A DNA stretch of 64,000 nucleotides, taken from UBA10365 sp041441915. Its GTDB lineage: Bacteria; Pseudomonadota; Alphaproteobacteria; Rhodobacterales; Rhodobacteraceae. The notes beneath the pieces were generated by a model. It had not been told where the DNA came from and ran no database searches. It saw nothing but the letters and a program-made list of their open reading frames with translations. The position numbers and the translations under genes are program-made. Shown piece by piece: positions 54,755 to 63,868 of the stretch. Each line of letters begins with the position of its first letter. The stretch's first letter is position 1. Location of the stretch: assembly GCA_041441915.1 (NCBI GenBank), contig JASDRS010000010.1, positions 138,782 through 202,781 of the forward strand, written 5' to 3'.

Positions 54755-56056
54755 ATGGCAGACCTAACCACTATTTTTGCAGGCATTAAATCGCCCAACC
54801 CCTTTTGGTTGGCTTCGGCTCCGCCTACCGATAAAGAATATAATGTCCGTCGCGCTTTTGAAGCGGGCTGGGGTGGTGTGGTGTGGAAGACCCTTGGGCT
54901 CGAGGGTCCGCCTATTGTGAATGTGAACGGCCCACGCTATGGCGCGATTTGGGGGGCAGATCGTAGGCTTTTGGGGCTTAGCAACAGCGAGCTTATCACT
55001 GATCGCCCACTTGAAGTGAATTTGCGTGAAATCAAATCGGTAAAGCGCGATTATAAAGACCGCGCTTTGGTAATCAGTCTTATGGTGCCTTGTGATGAGG
55101 AAAGCTGGAAGGAAATTCTACATCAAATCGAAGACACTGAAGCCGATGGTGTTGAACTGAATTTTGGCTGTCCGCATGGCATGGCCGAAAGGGGTATGGG
55201 GTCAGCAGTTGGGCAGGTACCTGAATATATTGAAATGGTTACACGCTGGGTAAAGCAGTATTCTCGAATGCCATGTATTGTGAAGCTTACACCCAATATT
55301 GCCGATATTCGTAAACCCGCCGAAGCGGCCAAGCGCGGTGGAGCTGATGCGGTCAGTCTGATCAATACGATCAACTCGATTACCTCGGTTAATTTGGACG
55401 ATTTCAGTCCCGAACCCATGATTGACGGAAAAGGTACTCACGGCGGTTATAGTGGCCCTGCAGTCAAGCCGATTTGCTTAAATATGGTGGCCGAGATTGC
55501 ACGCAACTATGAAACCAAGGACCTGCCCATTTCGGGAATTGGTGGGGTGACTACTTGGCGTGATGCGGCCGAATACATGAGCCTTGGTGCCGGCAATGTG
55601 CAAGTATGCACCGCCGCCATGACTTATGGATTTAAAATTGTTGAAGAAATGATCTCCGGCATATCGGACTATTTGGACGAAAAATCTATGGCCTCGCCAC
55701 ATGCGCTGATTGGGCGTGCTGTGCCAAATGTCACAGATTGGAAATTTCTAAACTTGAATTACACCACCAAGGCCCATATCGATCAAAGCGCTTGTATCAA
55801 CTGTGGTCGTTGTTTTGCCGCTTGCGAAGACACGTCGCATCAAGCCATTGCGATGTCTAAAGATCGGATTTTTACAGTGAAAGACGAGGAGTGTGTGGCT
55901 TGCAATCTTTGTGTGAATGTCTGCCCCGTGCAAGACTGCATCACCATGGTTGAATTGCCCATTGGCGCCACTGATACGCGTACCAATCGCAAAGTTGGCC
56001 CCTATGCTAATTGGACGGCGCATCCCAATAATCCATCAGCAAGAGCGGCCGAGTGA
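54755..56056 (+). CDS. preA: NAD-dependent dihydropyrimidine dehydrogenase, subunit PreA
   Basis: 433 residues. FMN-barrel core: IKSPNPFWLASAPPTDKEYN, GGVVWKTLGLEGPPI, ELNFGCPHGMAERGMGSAV and VKPICLNMVAEIAR. C-terminal ferredoxin with two 4Fe-4S clusters, ACINCGRCFAACEDTSHQAI and CVACNLCVNVCPVQDCI. It reduces uracil or thymine to the dihydro form. PreT and PreA together form the complete enzyme. It converges on the TetR gene with a 14-base gap. SD TAGGAG. Confidence 0.93.
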   Translation: MADLTTIFAGIKSPNPFWLASAPPTDKEYNVRRAFEAGWGGVVWKTLGLEGPPIVNVNGPRYGAIWGADRRLLGLSNSELITDRPLEVNLREIKSVKRDYKDRALVISLMVPCDEESWKEILHQIEDTEADGVELNFGCPHGMAERGMGSAVGQVPEYIEMVTRWVKQYSRMPCIVKLTPNIADIRKPAEAAKRGGADAVSLINTINSITSVNLDDFSPEPMIDGKGTHGGYSGPAVKPICLNMVAEIARNYETKDLPISGIGGVTTWRDAAEYMSLGAGNVQVCTAAMTYGFKIVEEMISGISDYLDEKSMASPHALIGRAVPNVTDWKFLNLNYTTKAHIDQSACINCGRCFAACEDTSHQAIAMSKDRIFTVKDEECVACNLCVNVCPVQDCITMVELPIGATDTRTNRKVGPYANWTAHPNNPSARAAE

Positions 56057-56070
56057 CTTTTGTCTTGTTG

Positions 56071-56682
56071 TTAGGGGCGTAAAATTTTTGTGAATAAAAG
56101 TTCTAAAAAGCCCCATGCTTCGATGTAATGGGCTTTTTTAGATGATCCCAAAACCGCCTGAACTTGCGTATCAAAATCAGCGTAATGCTGTGTTAAAGAC
56201 CAGATGGAAAAGAGCAAATGCACCGGATGAATTTTGGCAATTTTACCCGTTTTCATCCATTGGGTGAAGACCTCTGCTTTTTCGTCCACCAAATCTTTTA
56301 ATTCGGTTTCCAAGACCGTTGTTAAACGCGGAGCGCCTTGGATGATCTCATTCGCAAAAAGCCGACTTTCACGTGGAAAATCGCGACTTAACTCAAATTT
56401 GCGGTGCACATAGATCATAATCTCGGCAACGGGTTCACCCTCGGGATCAATTGCGCGTAAAGGGTCAAGCCAAGTAGCCAAAAGGTTGGTCAAAAGAGCC
56501 GTATATATAGCTTCCTTATTAGCAAAATAATAAAGAATATTAGGTTTGGAAATTTGCGCAACGTCAGCGATTTTATCCAAAGTTGCACCCCGAAACCCCT
56601 GCAGAGAAAAGACCTCTAGCGCGGCCTCTAGAATGGCAGCGTTATTCTTGCGTTGGATGCGTGTCTGCCGACTTTGGAGCAT
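56071..56682 (-). CDS. TetR-family regulator (RutR-like)
   Basis: 203 residues, TetR fold: helix-turn-helix KNNAAILEAALEVFSLQGFR, GATLDKIADVAQISKPNILY, YYFANKEAIYTALL; then a ligand-binding domain with YVHRKFELSRDFPRESRLFA, close to the pyrimidine sensor RutR. It is convergent with preA and upstream of the amidohydrolase gene in divergent orientation, a common layout in pyrimidine clusters of this group, where it would repress both genes in the absence of uracil or thymine. Confidence 0.85.
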   Translation of the reverse strand: MLQSRQTRIQRKNNAAILEAALEVFSLQGFRGATLDKIADVAQISKPNILYYFANKEAIYTALLTNLLATWLDPLRAIDPEGEPVAEIMIYVHRKFELSRDFPRESRLFANEIIQGAPRLTTVLETELKDLVDEKAEVFTQWMKTGKIAKIHPVHLLFSIWSLTQHYADFDTQVQAVLGSSKKAHYIEAWGFLELLFTKILRP

Positions 56683-56931
56683 TGGATCTTATACCCTCCA
56701 TGTTCAAAGTAGATATGCCTGAGTTTAGTTCTAAGGTCAAAGTTAAACCTAGTTCCTATGTAATGCGCTCAATTGGTAAGAGTTTATATAAATTGCTGCT
56801 GATTTTTTATAATCTTTAGAAAAATATTAAAGTTTTTCTTGACCCATGCATCACAGTATGGTGCGCTCCACTTTACCATTTGGTCAGGAAAAGGCCCGAG
56901 CAAAACCAATGCTCTATACGCGGGAGATAAA

Positions 56932-58188
56932 ATGACAAAAACTGCACCTGCCCAAAACTTGACAGTAAATGCAGACCGCCTTTGGGATAGTCTGATGCAG
57001 ATGGCCAAAATTGGCCCTGGTATTGCGGGGGGCAACAACCGCCAAACTTTGACTGATGACGACAGCAAAGCGCGGCATCTTTTTGCTACGTGGTGCTACG
57101 GGGCAGGCATGACGATGGGTGTTGATACGATGGGAAATATGTTTGCCACACGTGCTGGCGCCGATCCCCATGCTTTGCCTGTTTATATGGGCAGCCATTT
57201 AGACACCCAGCCTACGGGTGGAAAGTTTGACGGTGTCTTGGGGGTTTTGGGCGCACTTGAAGTGGTGAAATCTTTGAATGATGCGGATATTCAAACCCGT
57301 CATCCGATCGTGATTGCCAATTGGACGAATGAAGAGGGCACACGCTATTCGCCTGCAATGCTCGCCTCTGGGGTGTTTGCGGGCACTCATACGCAAGATT
57401 TTGCCTATAGCCGCAGCGACGCCGATGGTAAATTATTTGGGGATGAACTTAAACGTATTGGTTGGTTGGGTGACGAACCCGTAGGCGCACGTAAAATGCA
57501 CGCAATGTTAGAGCTTCATATCGAACAGGGCCCCATTCTTGAAGCTGCAGGGCGCTCTATTGGCGTGGTTACAAGTGGGCAGGGGCTTTGGTGGTTGGAG
57601 GTAACCTTGATGGGGCGTGACGCCCATACTGGCAGCACGCCCATGAGTATGCGGGTGAATGCAGGGCTTGGCATGGCGCGAATTATGGAGTTGGTGCATC
57701 GAATTGCAATGGACAGTCAGCCCAACGCTGTTGGGGCTGTGGGGCAGGCGAATGTTTACCCCAACTCGCGCAACGTGATTGCGGGAAAAGCCGTCTTTAC
57801 AGTTGATTTTCGCAGCCCTGAACTAGCCAAGCTTGACTATATGCGGGCAAGGCTTGAAGCCGAGGCCGTATCGATCGCGTCTGACTTGGGTCTAGGGCTC
57901 TCGATCGAACCGGTGGGTCATTTTGATCCTGTTACCTTCGACCCTGCGCTGGTCAAAGTGGTGCGCAGTGCTGCGCAAAGCTTGGGTTATTCGCATATGG
58001 ATATTGTATCAGGTGCTGGGCATGATGCTTGCTGGATCAATCGTGTGGCCCCTACCGTTATGATCATGTGCCCCTGTGTGGATGGTCTAAGTCATAATGA
58101 GGCCGAAGATATCAGCAAAGAATGGGCCAATGCGGGAACTGACGTTTTGTTGCACTCGATCCTTGAGGTGGCAGGGGTTGTTGTCTGA
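56932..58188 (+). CDS. N-carbamoyl-amino acid / beta-ureidopropionase amidohydrolase (Zn-dependent, M20-like)
   Basis: 418 residues with peptidase M20 metal ligands: GSHLDTQPTGGKFDG, NEEGTRYSPAM, LELHIEQGPIL, GAGHDACWINRVAPTVMIM and the late DGLSHNEAED. It cleaves N-carbamoyl-beta-alanine or N-carbamoyl-beta-aminoisobutyrate, the last step of reductive pyrimidine catabolism, or N-carbamoyl amino acids from hydantoins. ATG 56932 follows GGGAG; an earlier start reads a poor leader. Divergent from the TetR gene. A dihydropyrimidinase gene is not next to it. Confidence 0.87.
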   Translation: MTKTAPAQNLTVNADRLWDSLMQMAKIGPGIAGGNNRQTLTDDDSKARHLFATWCYGAGMTMGVDTMGNMFATRAGADPHALPVYMGSHLDTQPTGGKFDGVLGVLGALEVVKSLNDADIQTRHPIVIANWTNEEGTRYSPAMLASGVFAGTHTQDFAYSRSDADGKLFGDELKRIGWLGDEPVGARKMHAMLELHIEQGPILEAAGRSIGVVTSGQGLWWLEVTLMGRDAHTGSTPMSMRVNAGLGMARIMELVHRIAMDSQPNAVGAVGQANVYPNSRNVIAGKAVFTVDFRSPELAKLDYMRARLEAEAVSIASDLGLGLSIEPVGHFDPVTFDPALVKVVRSAAQSLGYSHMDIVSGAGHDACWINRVAPTVMIMCPCVDGLSHNEAEDISKEWANAGTDVLLHSILEVAGVVV

Positions 58189-58189
58189 G

Positions 58190-58381
58190 ATGCATTTTAG
58201 CGGCACTATCAGTGACGAGTATGCGTCGATCTCATCTGACAAAATTGCTAGCATGATACGAAGTGTGGCAATGGCGGGGCCTGATATAATCCCAATCAAG
58301 CGTACAAACATGCATGGGGCAGTGGTCGCCGCAGAGCTAGAATTTGAATTGGGCATGCTATCCTTGACGGCGCCTTTTTAA
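58190..58381 (+). pseudogene. Small fragment resembling the C-terminal part of an Asp/Glu racemase / maleate isomerase
   Basis: A 63-codon frame beginning one base after the stop of the amidohydrolase contains DKIASMIRSVAMAGPDIIPI and RTNMHGAVVAAELEFELGML, which look like the second half of Asp/Glu/hydantoin racemase-type proteins, where a Cys-Thr-Asn motif is expected; here RTN stands in its place, so the catalytic Cys is missing. Too short to be complete. It may be a remnant of an adjacent gene of hydantoin metabolism. Similarity is by eye. Confidence 0.35.
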
Positions 58382-58633
58382 CGGTCCTATCTGAGCTTGA
58401 TTGTGCGGTAAAAAGAGATTGTATTCTTTAAATTTTTTTTGACTAAGCGTTTGTATTTTTTTTTGCAAGCGGCACTGTCTTGGAAGCCTCTTGATTATTT
58501 TGGTCTGGCTTATTTTAGACTTATAATTCTGTCTAGTGAAGCCTAAATTTTGATGGAATATGTAACTCTTAGTTGCCTTTTGTCACATAACTTACTGCAC
58601 AGTAAAACAACTTAAAAAAGGGCATCGAATATA
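58382..58633. other. AT-rich gap, no gene seen
   Basis: About 250 bases between the racemase-like fragment and the next DMT exporter gene; poly-T stretches are present near 58430-58470 but no clear gene or hairpin. Confidence 0.35.
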
Positions 58634-59548
58634 ATGAGAATTCAAAATATAATTAAAATGGTTGTAATTGTGCAGACAGATATGTCCGGACATCTTGCTA
58701 TGATGCTTTTTTCAATTTTTGTTGCTGGATCGTTTACCTTTGGTAAAATGATAGCCCTGGAAATTGACCCAGTTGCGTTGAGCGCAGCACGTTTCTTTTT
58801 TGGAGCGTTTTTGCTGTGGATTGTTTTGGTCGCGACAGGTCGCTTTCGTTTGCGCCACTATATGCAACCTTGGCGCTTTTTTGTCCTTGGGGCGATTAAT
58901 GTGGTCTATTTCGTGATGATGTTTGAATCACTCAAAACTGTAAGCGCGATTTCGGCATCGGCTATTTTTACACTTATTCCATTTATCGCGGCTGCTTTGG
59001 ATCGCGTGGTTTCGGGCCGGCGCTTGAACGGTGTGATCTGGATTGGTTTGCTCATAGGTGCTTTGGGCGCACTTTGGGTGATTTTTAAGGGATCTTTTAC
59101 TGCTTTTTGGGCGCTGAATTTGGGGCTTGGAGAATTTTTGTTTTTCATCGGTGTGGCCACCTACGCCGCCTATGCGGTTTTTGTTCCTAAACTGCGGCGC
59201 AAAGAACCAATCTACGCGACTACTTTGGGCGTAAGCTTTGCTGGTGCTGTGATTTTGACGCTATTATTTTGGCCTCGTATAGCGGCTACGGCTTGGGGTG
59301 ATTTGCCGGGGCATGTATGGCTAATTTTGGCCTATCTGACGATTTTCGCCAGTTTGGGTACATTTACCTTAGTCAGTTTTGCTGCAGATCGTTTGCCCAG
59401 CGCAAAGGTTATGGCCTATACTTATATGACTCCATTTTGGGTTGTGTTACTGGAAGGCGCACTTGGTCATGGTTGGCCTGAACCTTTTGTTTTAATTGGT
59501 GGGGTTCCCATTTTGGTGGGGCTTTCGATCTTGTTTTTCAATCGATAG
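58634..59548 (+). CDS. EamA-family (DMT superfamily) exporter
   Basis: 304 residues, about ten helices in two EamA units (MMLFSIFVAGSFTFGKMIAL, RFFFGAFLLWIVLVATGRFR, PFWVVLLEGALGHGWPEPFV). It would export a small metabolite at the inner membrane; the substrate is unknown. ATG 58634 with AAAAGGG some distance upstream is used; an ATG 51 bases later (58682) is possible. It is convergent with the YbaK gene. Confidence 0.82.
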   Translation: MRIQNIIKMVVIVQTDMSGHLAMMLFSIFVAGSFTFGKMIALEIDPVALSAARFFFGAFLLWIVLVATGRFRLRHYMQPWRFFVLGAINVVYFVMMFESLKTVSAISASAIFTLIPFIAAALDRVVSGRRLNGVIWIGLLIGALGALWVIFKGSFTAFWALNLGLGEFLFFIGVATYAAYAVFVPKLRRKEPIYATTLGVSFAGAVILTLLFWPRIAATAWGDLPGHVWLILAYLTIFASLGTFTLVSFAADRLPSAKVMAYTYMTPFWVVLLEGALGHGWPEPFVLIGGVPILVGLSILFFNR

Positions 59549-59572
59549 TCATTCGAGTGATGCGTGGTAAAT

Positions 59573-60121
59573 CTATAAATCAACCCAAGTGACTGTCACG
59601 CCGATATGGGACATAAAGGCTAACAGGTCTTTGGGTTTTATGGAAATTGTACGATCGTTGACCAATGGATGCACATAGAGCGTGTCGCAACCTTGAAGGT
59701 CGCTGTCTATAAAAAGAGCTACACCTTGCTTTACACCATTGATCATAGATAATGGGGTGACGGCTCCTGGGCGCACGCCTAAGGTTTCAAGCAGCCGATC
59801 CGCAGATCCAAAGGACAAGCGTCCGACGCCAAGCTTCTCTTTTAAGGCTGTCAAATTGATGCTACGGTCTTGTTCGGCAACCACTAAGATATTTTTCTTT
59901 TTATGGTCACGCAGATAAAGGTTTTTAATATGCCCGCCTCCTTGGGCTGTTGATTTAAACTGCCCCTGCACCTTTTTTGAATCTTCCACCGTATTTAAAG
60001 GTACGTGGCTGAAGAGATTGAAACTAATTTTCCAACTTTGCAATTTTTCCAACAAAGCGTCAGAAGACAGTGGCAAGCTGTCCTGAAATTTCGAGGAGGC
60101 GTCTTGGACTGGTTCTGTCAT
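59573..60121 (-). CDS. YbaK/ProX-type aminoacyl-tRNA deacylase
   Basis: 182 residues of the YbaK/ProRS-editing fold: QGQFKSTAQGGGHIKNLYLR with the conserved Lys, HKKKNILVVAEQDRSINLTA, LSFGSADRLLETLGVRPGAV and PLSMINGVKQGVALFID. It clears misacylated tRNA (ProX/PrdX type) in trans. Cytoplasmic. The short C-terminal part after DLQGCDTLYVHPL is typical. It lies before the ureohydrolase gene on the same strand; co-transcription is possible but not proven. Confidence 0.86.
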   Translation of the reverse strand: MTEPVQDASSKFQDSLPLSSDALLEKLQSWKISFNLFSHVPLNTVEDSKKVQGQFKSTAQGGGHIKNLYLRDHKKKNILVVAEQDRSINLTALKEKLGVGRLSFGSADRLLETLGVRPGAVTPLSMINGVKQGVALFIDSDLQGCDTLYVHPLVNDRTISIKPKDLLAFMSHIGVTVTWVDL

Positions 60122-60199
60122 AGTGAATTACGCATTTTGATGGTTATGTATGACTTCAATATGTTAAAGTTTGTGGCTGCATGAGGCATGCGTTTTTAG

Positions 60200-61168
60200 C
60201 TAGGATTTTTTTGCCAAAACTTCAGCCATTACGCATAAAAGTTCAAACATGATTGTTACACCTAAAAAAGCCGTGCCACCAGATGTATCAAAGGGGGGAG
60301 AGACTTCAACCAAATCCGCCCCAACAATATTTAGGCCGCGCAGGGCACGTACGACTTCCAGCGCTTGGTAGCTGTTAGGTCCACCTATCTCTGGAGTGCC
60401 TGTTCCGGGCGCAAAGGCTGGGTCGACAAAATCGATATCATAGCTGACATAGATTTCGCCGGTTCCTGCTATATCGCGCGCCTCTAGCATTACATCTTGC
60501 ACGCCACGGGCGTGAAAAGCTTCGATCTCAATAACTGTGATGCCTACAGCTTTCGCAAAATCACGATCTTCTCGGTCATAAGCTGGGCCGCGAATACCAA
60601 TCATGCATACGCGCTTTGGGTCAAGCAAACCCTCTTCCACTGCCCGGCGAAACGGCGTGCCATGGGTATACATTGTTCCACCGAAATAGCTGTGGAACAG
60701 ATCAGTATGGCTGTCAAAATGGATCATACCCAGAGGCCTTATTTTTGCCAAGGCCCGCAAAATTGGTAAGCTGCAAAGATGATCGCCTCCCGCCGTCAGC
60801 GGCAAAATTCCTGCCTGGTTCACTCGGGCATAAAATTCTGTTATGCGCGTCATCGAGTCCTGTGAATCGGCAGGGTTGGGTCCAACGTCGCCCAGATCGG
60901 CACAGTTGGCCAATTCGAAAGGTCTGATAGAGGTAGCACCATTTTCAGCGCGCATCATAGTTGAAAAATCACGCAATTGGCGTGGACCATGGCGGGGACC
61001 CGGGCGATTGGTGGTGCCACCATCCCATGGTGTACCAATCAGTCCAATCTGAACCTCGGTCAATTTTGGATTGGTTAGATCAATATGGGGCAGACGCATA
61101 AATGTGGCTATACCGGCGAATCTAGGCAACTCAAAGCCAGAAATAGGATGAAAAAATGGATCAGACAT
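60200..61168 (-). CDS. speB: Agmatinase-family ureohydrolase
   Basis: 322 residues of the arginase/agmatinase/ureohydrolase fold with all Mn-binding motifs: GGDHLCSL, HFDSHTDL and SYDIDFVDPAFAPGTGTPE. ATG 61168 has GGAAG upstream; the TTG four codons before is unlikely. It splits agmatine to putrescine and urea or, in related members, guanidinobutyrate or other guanidino compounds; the exact substrate is not certain. A decayed ureohydrolase fragment lies upstream on the other strand. No arginine decarboxylase is near. Confidence 0.88.
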   Translation of the reverse strand: MSDPFFHPISGFELPRFAGIATFMRLPHIDLTNPKLTEVQIGLIGTPWDGGTTNRPGPRHGPRQLRDFSTMMRAENGATSIRPFELANCADLGDVGPNPADSQDSMTRITEFYARVNQAGILPLTAGGDHLCSLPILRALAKIRPLGMIHFDSHTDLFHSYFGGTMYTHGTPFRRAVEEGLLDPKRVCMIGIRGPAYDREDRDFAKAVGITVIEIEAFHARGVQDVMLEARDIAGTGEIYVSYDIDFVDPAFAPGTGTPEIGGPNSYQALEVVRALRGLNIVGADLVEVSPPFDTSGGTAFLGVTIMFELLCVMAEVLAKKS

Positions 61169-61440
61169 GAATACTTCCAAAAGCTGTCTCGGTTATAGTG
61201 ACGCTACTAGAGGGTACCTTGCCTTGGCAATATTAAATAAAATCTACCGCTCTTTTGGGGGCCTATTTGGCCAACCATGGCAAGGTTGATCCTTAGTCTT
61301 CGATTTGAGTTGGCGTGCGTGGTCATCTTCGTACAGTGAATTGGCTTCAGCCATCTCATGATTATCGCTACAATTTGGTGAAAATGAAGGAGTTTTTCAC
61401 CGCCGGATGAGAAAAAACTGGCAAGAAAACCTGTGAAACT
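61169..61440. other. Gap upstream of the agmatinase gene
   Basis: About 270 bases containing the agmatinase promoter region and stop-interrupted plus-strand sequence leading into the ureohydrolase fragment. No intact gene is seen. Confidence 0.35.
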
Positions 61441-61697
61441 TTGCAAGGAAAGCCTATTTGCATTAGCTTTGAGTTGGATTGTTTGGATCCCACCATTGAG
61501 CCTTGGATGTCTAATACAGAGGTTGGTGAAAACGGCTTTGATATTGATGAGGCCGTTGCGCTGTTGCATTCGATTCGGGGATTGAACATTTTTGGTGGTA
61601 ATATAGTATGTATGATGCGACGAAAGACGGCCCTAGTCAAATCATTGCTCTGACAGCTACATCTATAGGTTTTCTGAAAACACCGCGCAAAAGTTAA
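61441..61697 (+). pseudogene. Ureohydrolase C-terminal remnant with frameshift
   Basis: The plus strand reads ISFELDCLDPTIEPWMSNTE and VGENGFDIDEAVALLHSIRG, then LNIFGGNIVCMM, a clear C-terminal part of an arginase-family enzyme distinct from speB. Near 61618 one base appears lost; in the shifted frame it continues TKDGPSQIIALTATSIGFL and ends at TAA 61695. The metal motif has Glu where Asp is usual (FELDCLDP), and upstream sequence is full of stops. It is a dead relative of agmatinase/formimidoylglutamase-type enzymes. Confidence 0.65.
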
Positions 61698-61709
61698 AGC
61701 GCTAGTCTC

Positions 61710-62546
61710 TTAAAAGCGGGTAAAAGTAATGCCCACCAAAATCAATAAAGTGGCCAGAGCTTTGAGTGGGGGCATTTTTTCTTTAAACAAAAGCCAGCCA
61801 ATCAGAGTCACAAAAAAGATCGAAGATTCGCGTAAGGTTGCAACAAGAGCGATGGGTGCTTTTATCATCGCCCAGACAATGATGGCATAGGAACTGTAAG
61901 AAGCTGCTGAGGCAAGGCCTGCAAGCGACCATGATTTTAAGCTTTTTGGTAAGACTTCTTTCCCATAAATTGAAATCATTCCGAGTGAGAATAGCAATCC
62001 ACTGATCAAAAATACCCACGCCACAAAAGATAAAGCATCCCCATGCAGGCGCGCGCCCAAACCGTCAATTAAAGTATAAGCAGCCGTTGATAGTGCCGCG
62101 CCCAAGCTAAATGGCAAAAGTTTTCGATCTTCACCAAAATGAAAGGCTCCAGCTGCCATCAATAATATGCCAGTCCCCAAAAAAGTGATGCCTATATATT
62201 CGTTAGGTGAGAAAGTTTCGGCCAGAAAAAAGACACTAAAAAGCGTCACAATCAATGGGGCAGTTCCACGCGTAATGGGATAAACACGGCTTAGGTCGCC
62301 GTGGTTAAAGGCATGTGCCAAAAATAATTTGTAGCAGCAATGCGCGAGGACTGATGCAGCTATCCAAGGCCAAACTGTCATTTTAGGCAAAGGATGGGAC
62401 ATGATCATCAACGCACCAATTGGTATTTCAAACAGGGCAAGCACAATCATTCCACCAGTGCGCGACCATCCTTGCTTTATCAATGTATTCCAAGTGGCAT
62501 GCAGCAATGCAGCCCCGATTACGGCAAGGAAGATCGCAACACTCAT
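61710..62546 (-). CDS. DMT-superfamily (EamA-like) membrane transporter
   Basis: 278 residues with about nine to ten helices (AIFLAVIGAALLHATWNTLI, LVTLFSVFFLAETFSPNEY-type, TLIDGLGARLHGDALSFVAW, FFVTLIGWLLFKEKMPPLKA). Third DMT-type gene in this part of the window. It lies downstream of the ureohydrolase remnant. Substrate unknown. Start ATG 62546; SD not obvious. Confidence 0.8.
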   Translation of the reverse strand: MSVAIFLAVIGAALLHATWNTLIKQGWSRTGGMIVLALFEIPIGALMIMSHPLPKMTVWPWIAASVLAHCCYKLFLAHAFNHGDLSRVYPITRGTAPLIVTLFSVFFLAETFSPNEYIGITFLGTGILLMAAGAFHFGEDRKLLPFSLGAALSTAAYTLIDGLGARLHGDALSFVAWVFLISGLLFSLGMISIYGKEVLPKSLKSWSLAGLASAASYSSYAIIVWAMIKAPIALVATLRESSIFFVTLIGWLLFKEKMPPLKALATLLILVGITFTRF

Positions 62547-62776
62547 TCCATGTCCCTAGAGGTTTGATAATCTTCTTACTTCTCAGCACACAAAACACTT
62601 AATTTGCCCATTTGAAAAGATGTAATTTCGCTTTTGGCAATCAAGTGTGCCCTTCAGCAGACTTGATTGGGGTTAGCAAAACCTTTGGCCTCCTGTTTAA
62701 GTTTTGCGCAGATAAAATTAGGATTTTTTTAATTCACACAAAATGCTTTAGCTATAGAGCTATTTTTTTGTAGCAA

Positions 62777-63649
62777 TTATGTTCTTCTTAAAATCAATTC
62801 TGTCCGTAACTCAAAATCAGATGCATCGTGTCTTTCATGAAGTTGACTGGCGACATCTCCAGTAATTCGGTTGACCATTGTTCCACGTTGGACTGCGGGA
62901 CGTTTATCTATAGTCTCTGCCCAAGACATCACGTGTTTATAGTTTTTGACATCTAAAAACTCTCCCGCTTTATATAACCTCCCAAGAACGAGTTGACCGT
63001 ACCAAGCCCAAATAGCCATGTCTGCAATCGAATAAGTTGAACCGCTTACGAAACTGGTTTGAGCGAGATGCTGGTCCAGCAGATCTAATTGGCGTTTGGT
63101 TTCCATTGCAAATCGATCAATCGCATATTTGATTTTTTCGGGTGCATAACTGTAAAAATGCCCAAAGCCACCACCTAGATAAGGTGAACTACCCATTTGC
63201 CAGAAAAGCCATGATAAGCATTCAGTTTTTTGGGAAAAACTGTCAGGAATGAATTCGCCAAACTTCTCCGCGAGATAGAGCAATATAGCACCAGATTCAA
63301 AAACGCGTTGAGGCTTCGCCGTACTGCAATCCATTAAAGCAGGAATTTTGGAATTTGGATTAACTCCTACAAAGCCAGACGAAAACTGACTTCCATCCCG
63401 AATACGACAAAGCCAGGCATCATATTCGGCACCCGAATGCCCTAAGGCCAACAATTCTTCCAGCATAACCGTTATTTTGACGCCATTCGGAGTTCCCTGG
63501 GAATACAGTTGCAGTGGATGCTTTCCTACTGGCAATTTTTTTTCATGTGTTGCTCCCGCTGTTGGCCTGTTCGTGTTGGCAAAAGTCCCCCCATTTTTGC
63601 TGTCCCACGACCAAATCTGAGGCGGTTTGTATTCGTCGTGATAGCTCAT
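62777..63649 (-). CDS. yghU: YghU-type glutathione S-transferase / disulfide reductase
   Basis: 290 residues, like E. coli YghU (288). N-terminal extension (IWSWDSKNGGTFANTNRPTA), thioredoxin-like domain (LYSQGTPNGVKITVMLEELL, NSKIPALMDC, FESGAILLYLAEKFGEFIP) and helical domain (QMGSSPYLGGGFGHFYSYAP). Residues binding two glutathione molecules are typical for this branch, which reduces disulfides. Cytoplasmic. No operon partner. Confidence 0.88.
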   Translation of the reverse strand: MSYHDEYKPPQIWSWDSKNGGTFANTNRPTAGATHEKKLPVGKHPLQLYSQGTPNGVKITVMLEELLALGHSGAEYDAWLCRIRDGSQFSSGFVGVNPNSKIPALMDCSTAKPQRVFESGAILLYLAEKFGEFIPDSFSQKTECLSWLFWQMGSSPYLGGGFGHFYSYAPEKIKYAIDRFAMETKRQLDLLDQHLAQTSFVSGSTYSIADMAIWAWYGQLVLGRLYKAGEFLDVKNYKHVMSWAETIDKRPAVQRGTMVNRITGDVASQLHERHDASDFELRTELILRRT

Positions 63650-63868
63650 AAGCTACTCCCTTATAGGTAGACTTTTTGAAGTTGAGGTATGCTATTAATG
63701 TGAACAGTATAGTATAAATAATATTTTAGCCCAGTTAAGTATTGTGAGTATCATGGAACCCTGAAAACAGTAAGATATTAAAAACTTATTGATCCTTCCT
63801 TAGGACACAATTGGTTAATAAAAAATAATTATATAAGGTAAAATTCCAATAATTTAATTATACTCCAC
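63650..63868. other. AT-rich gap before a mobile element end
   Basis: About 220 very AT-rich bases with no gene. It may contain the left end of the IS element, but I could not fix its terminal inverted repeat. Confidence 0.4.
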
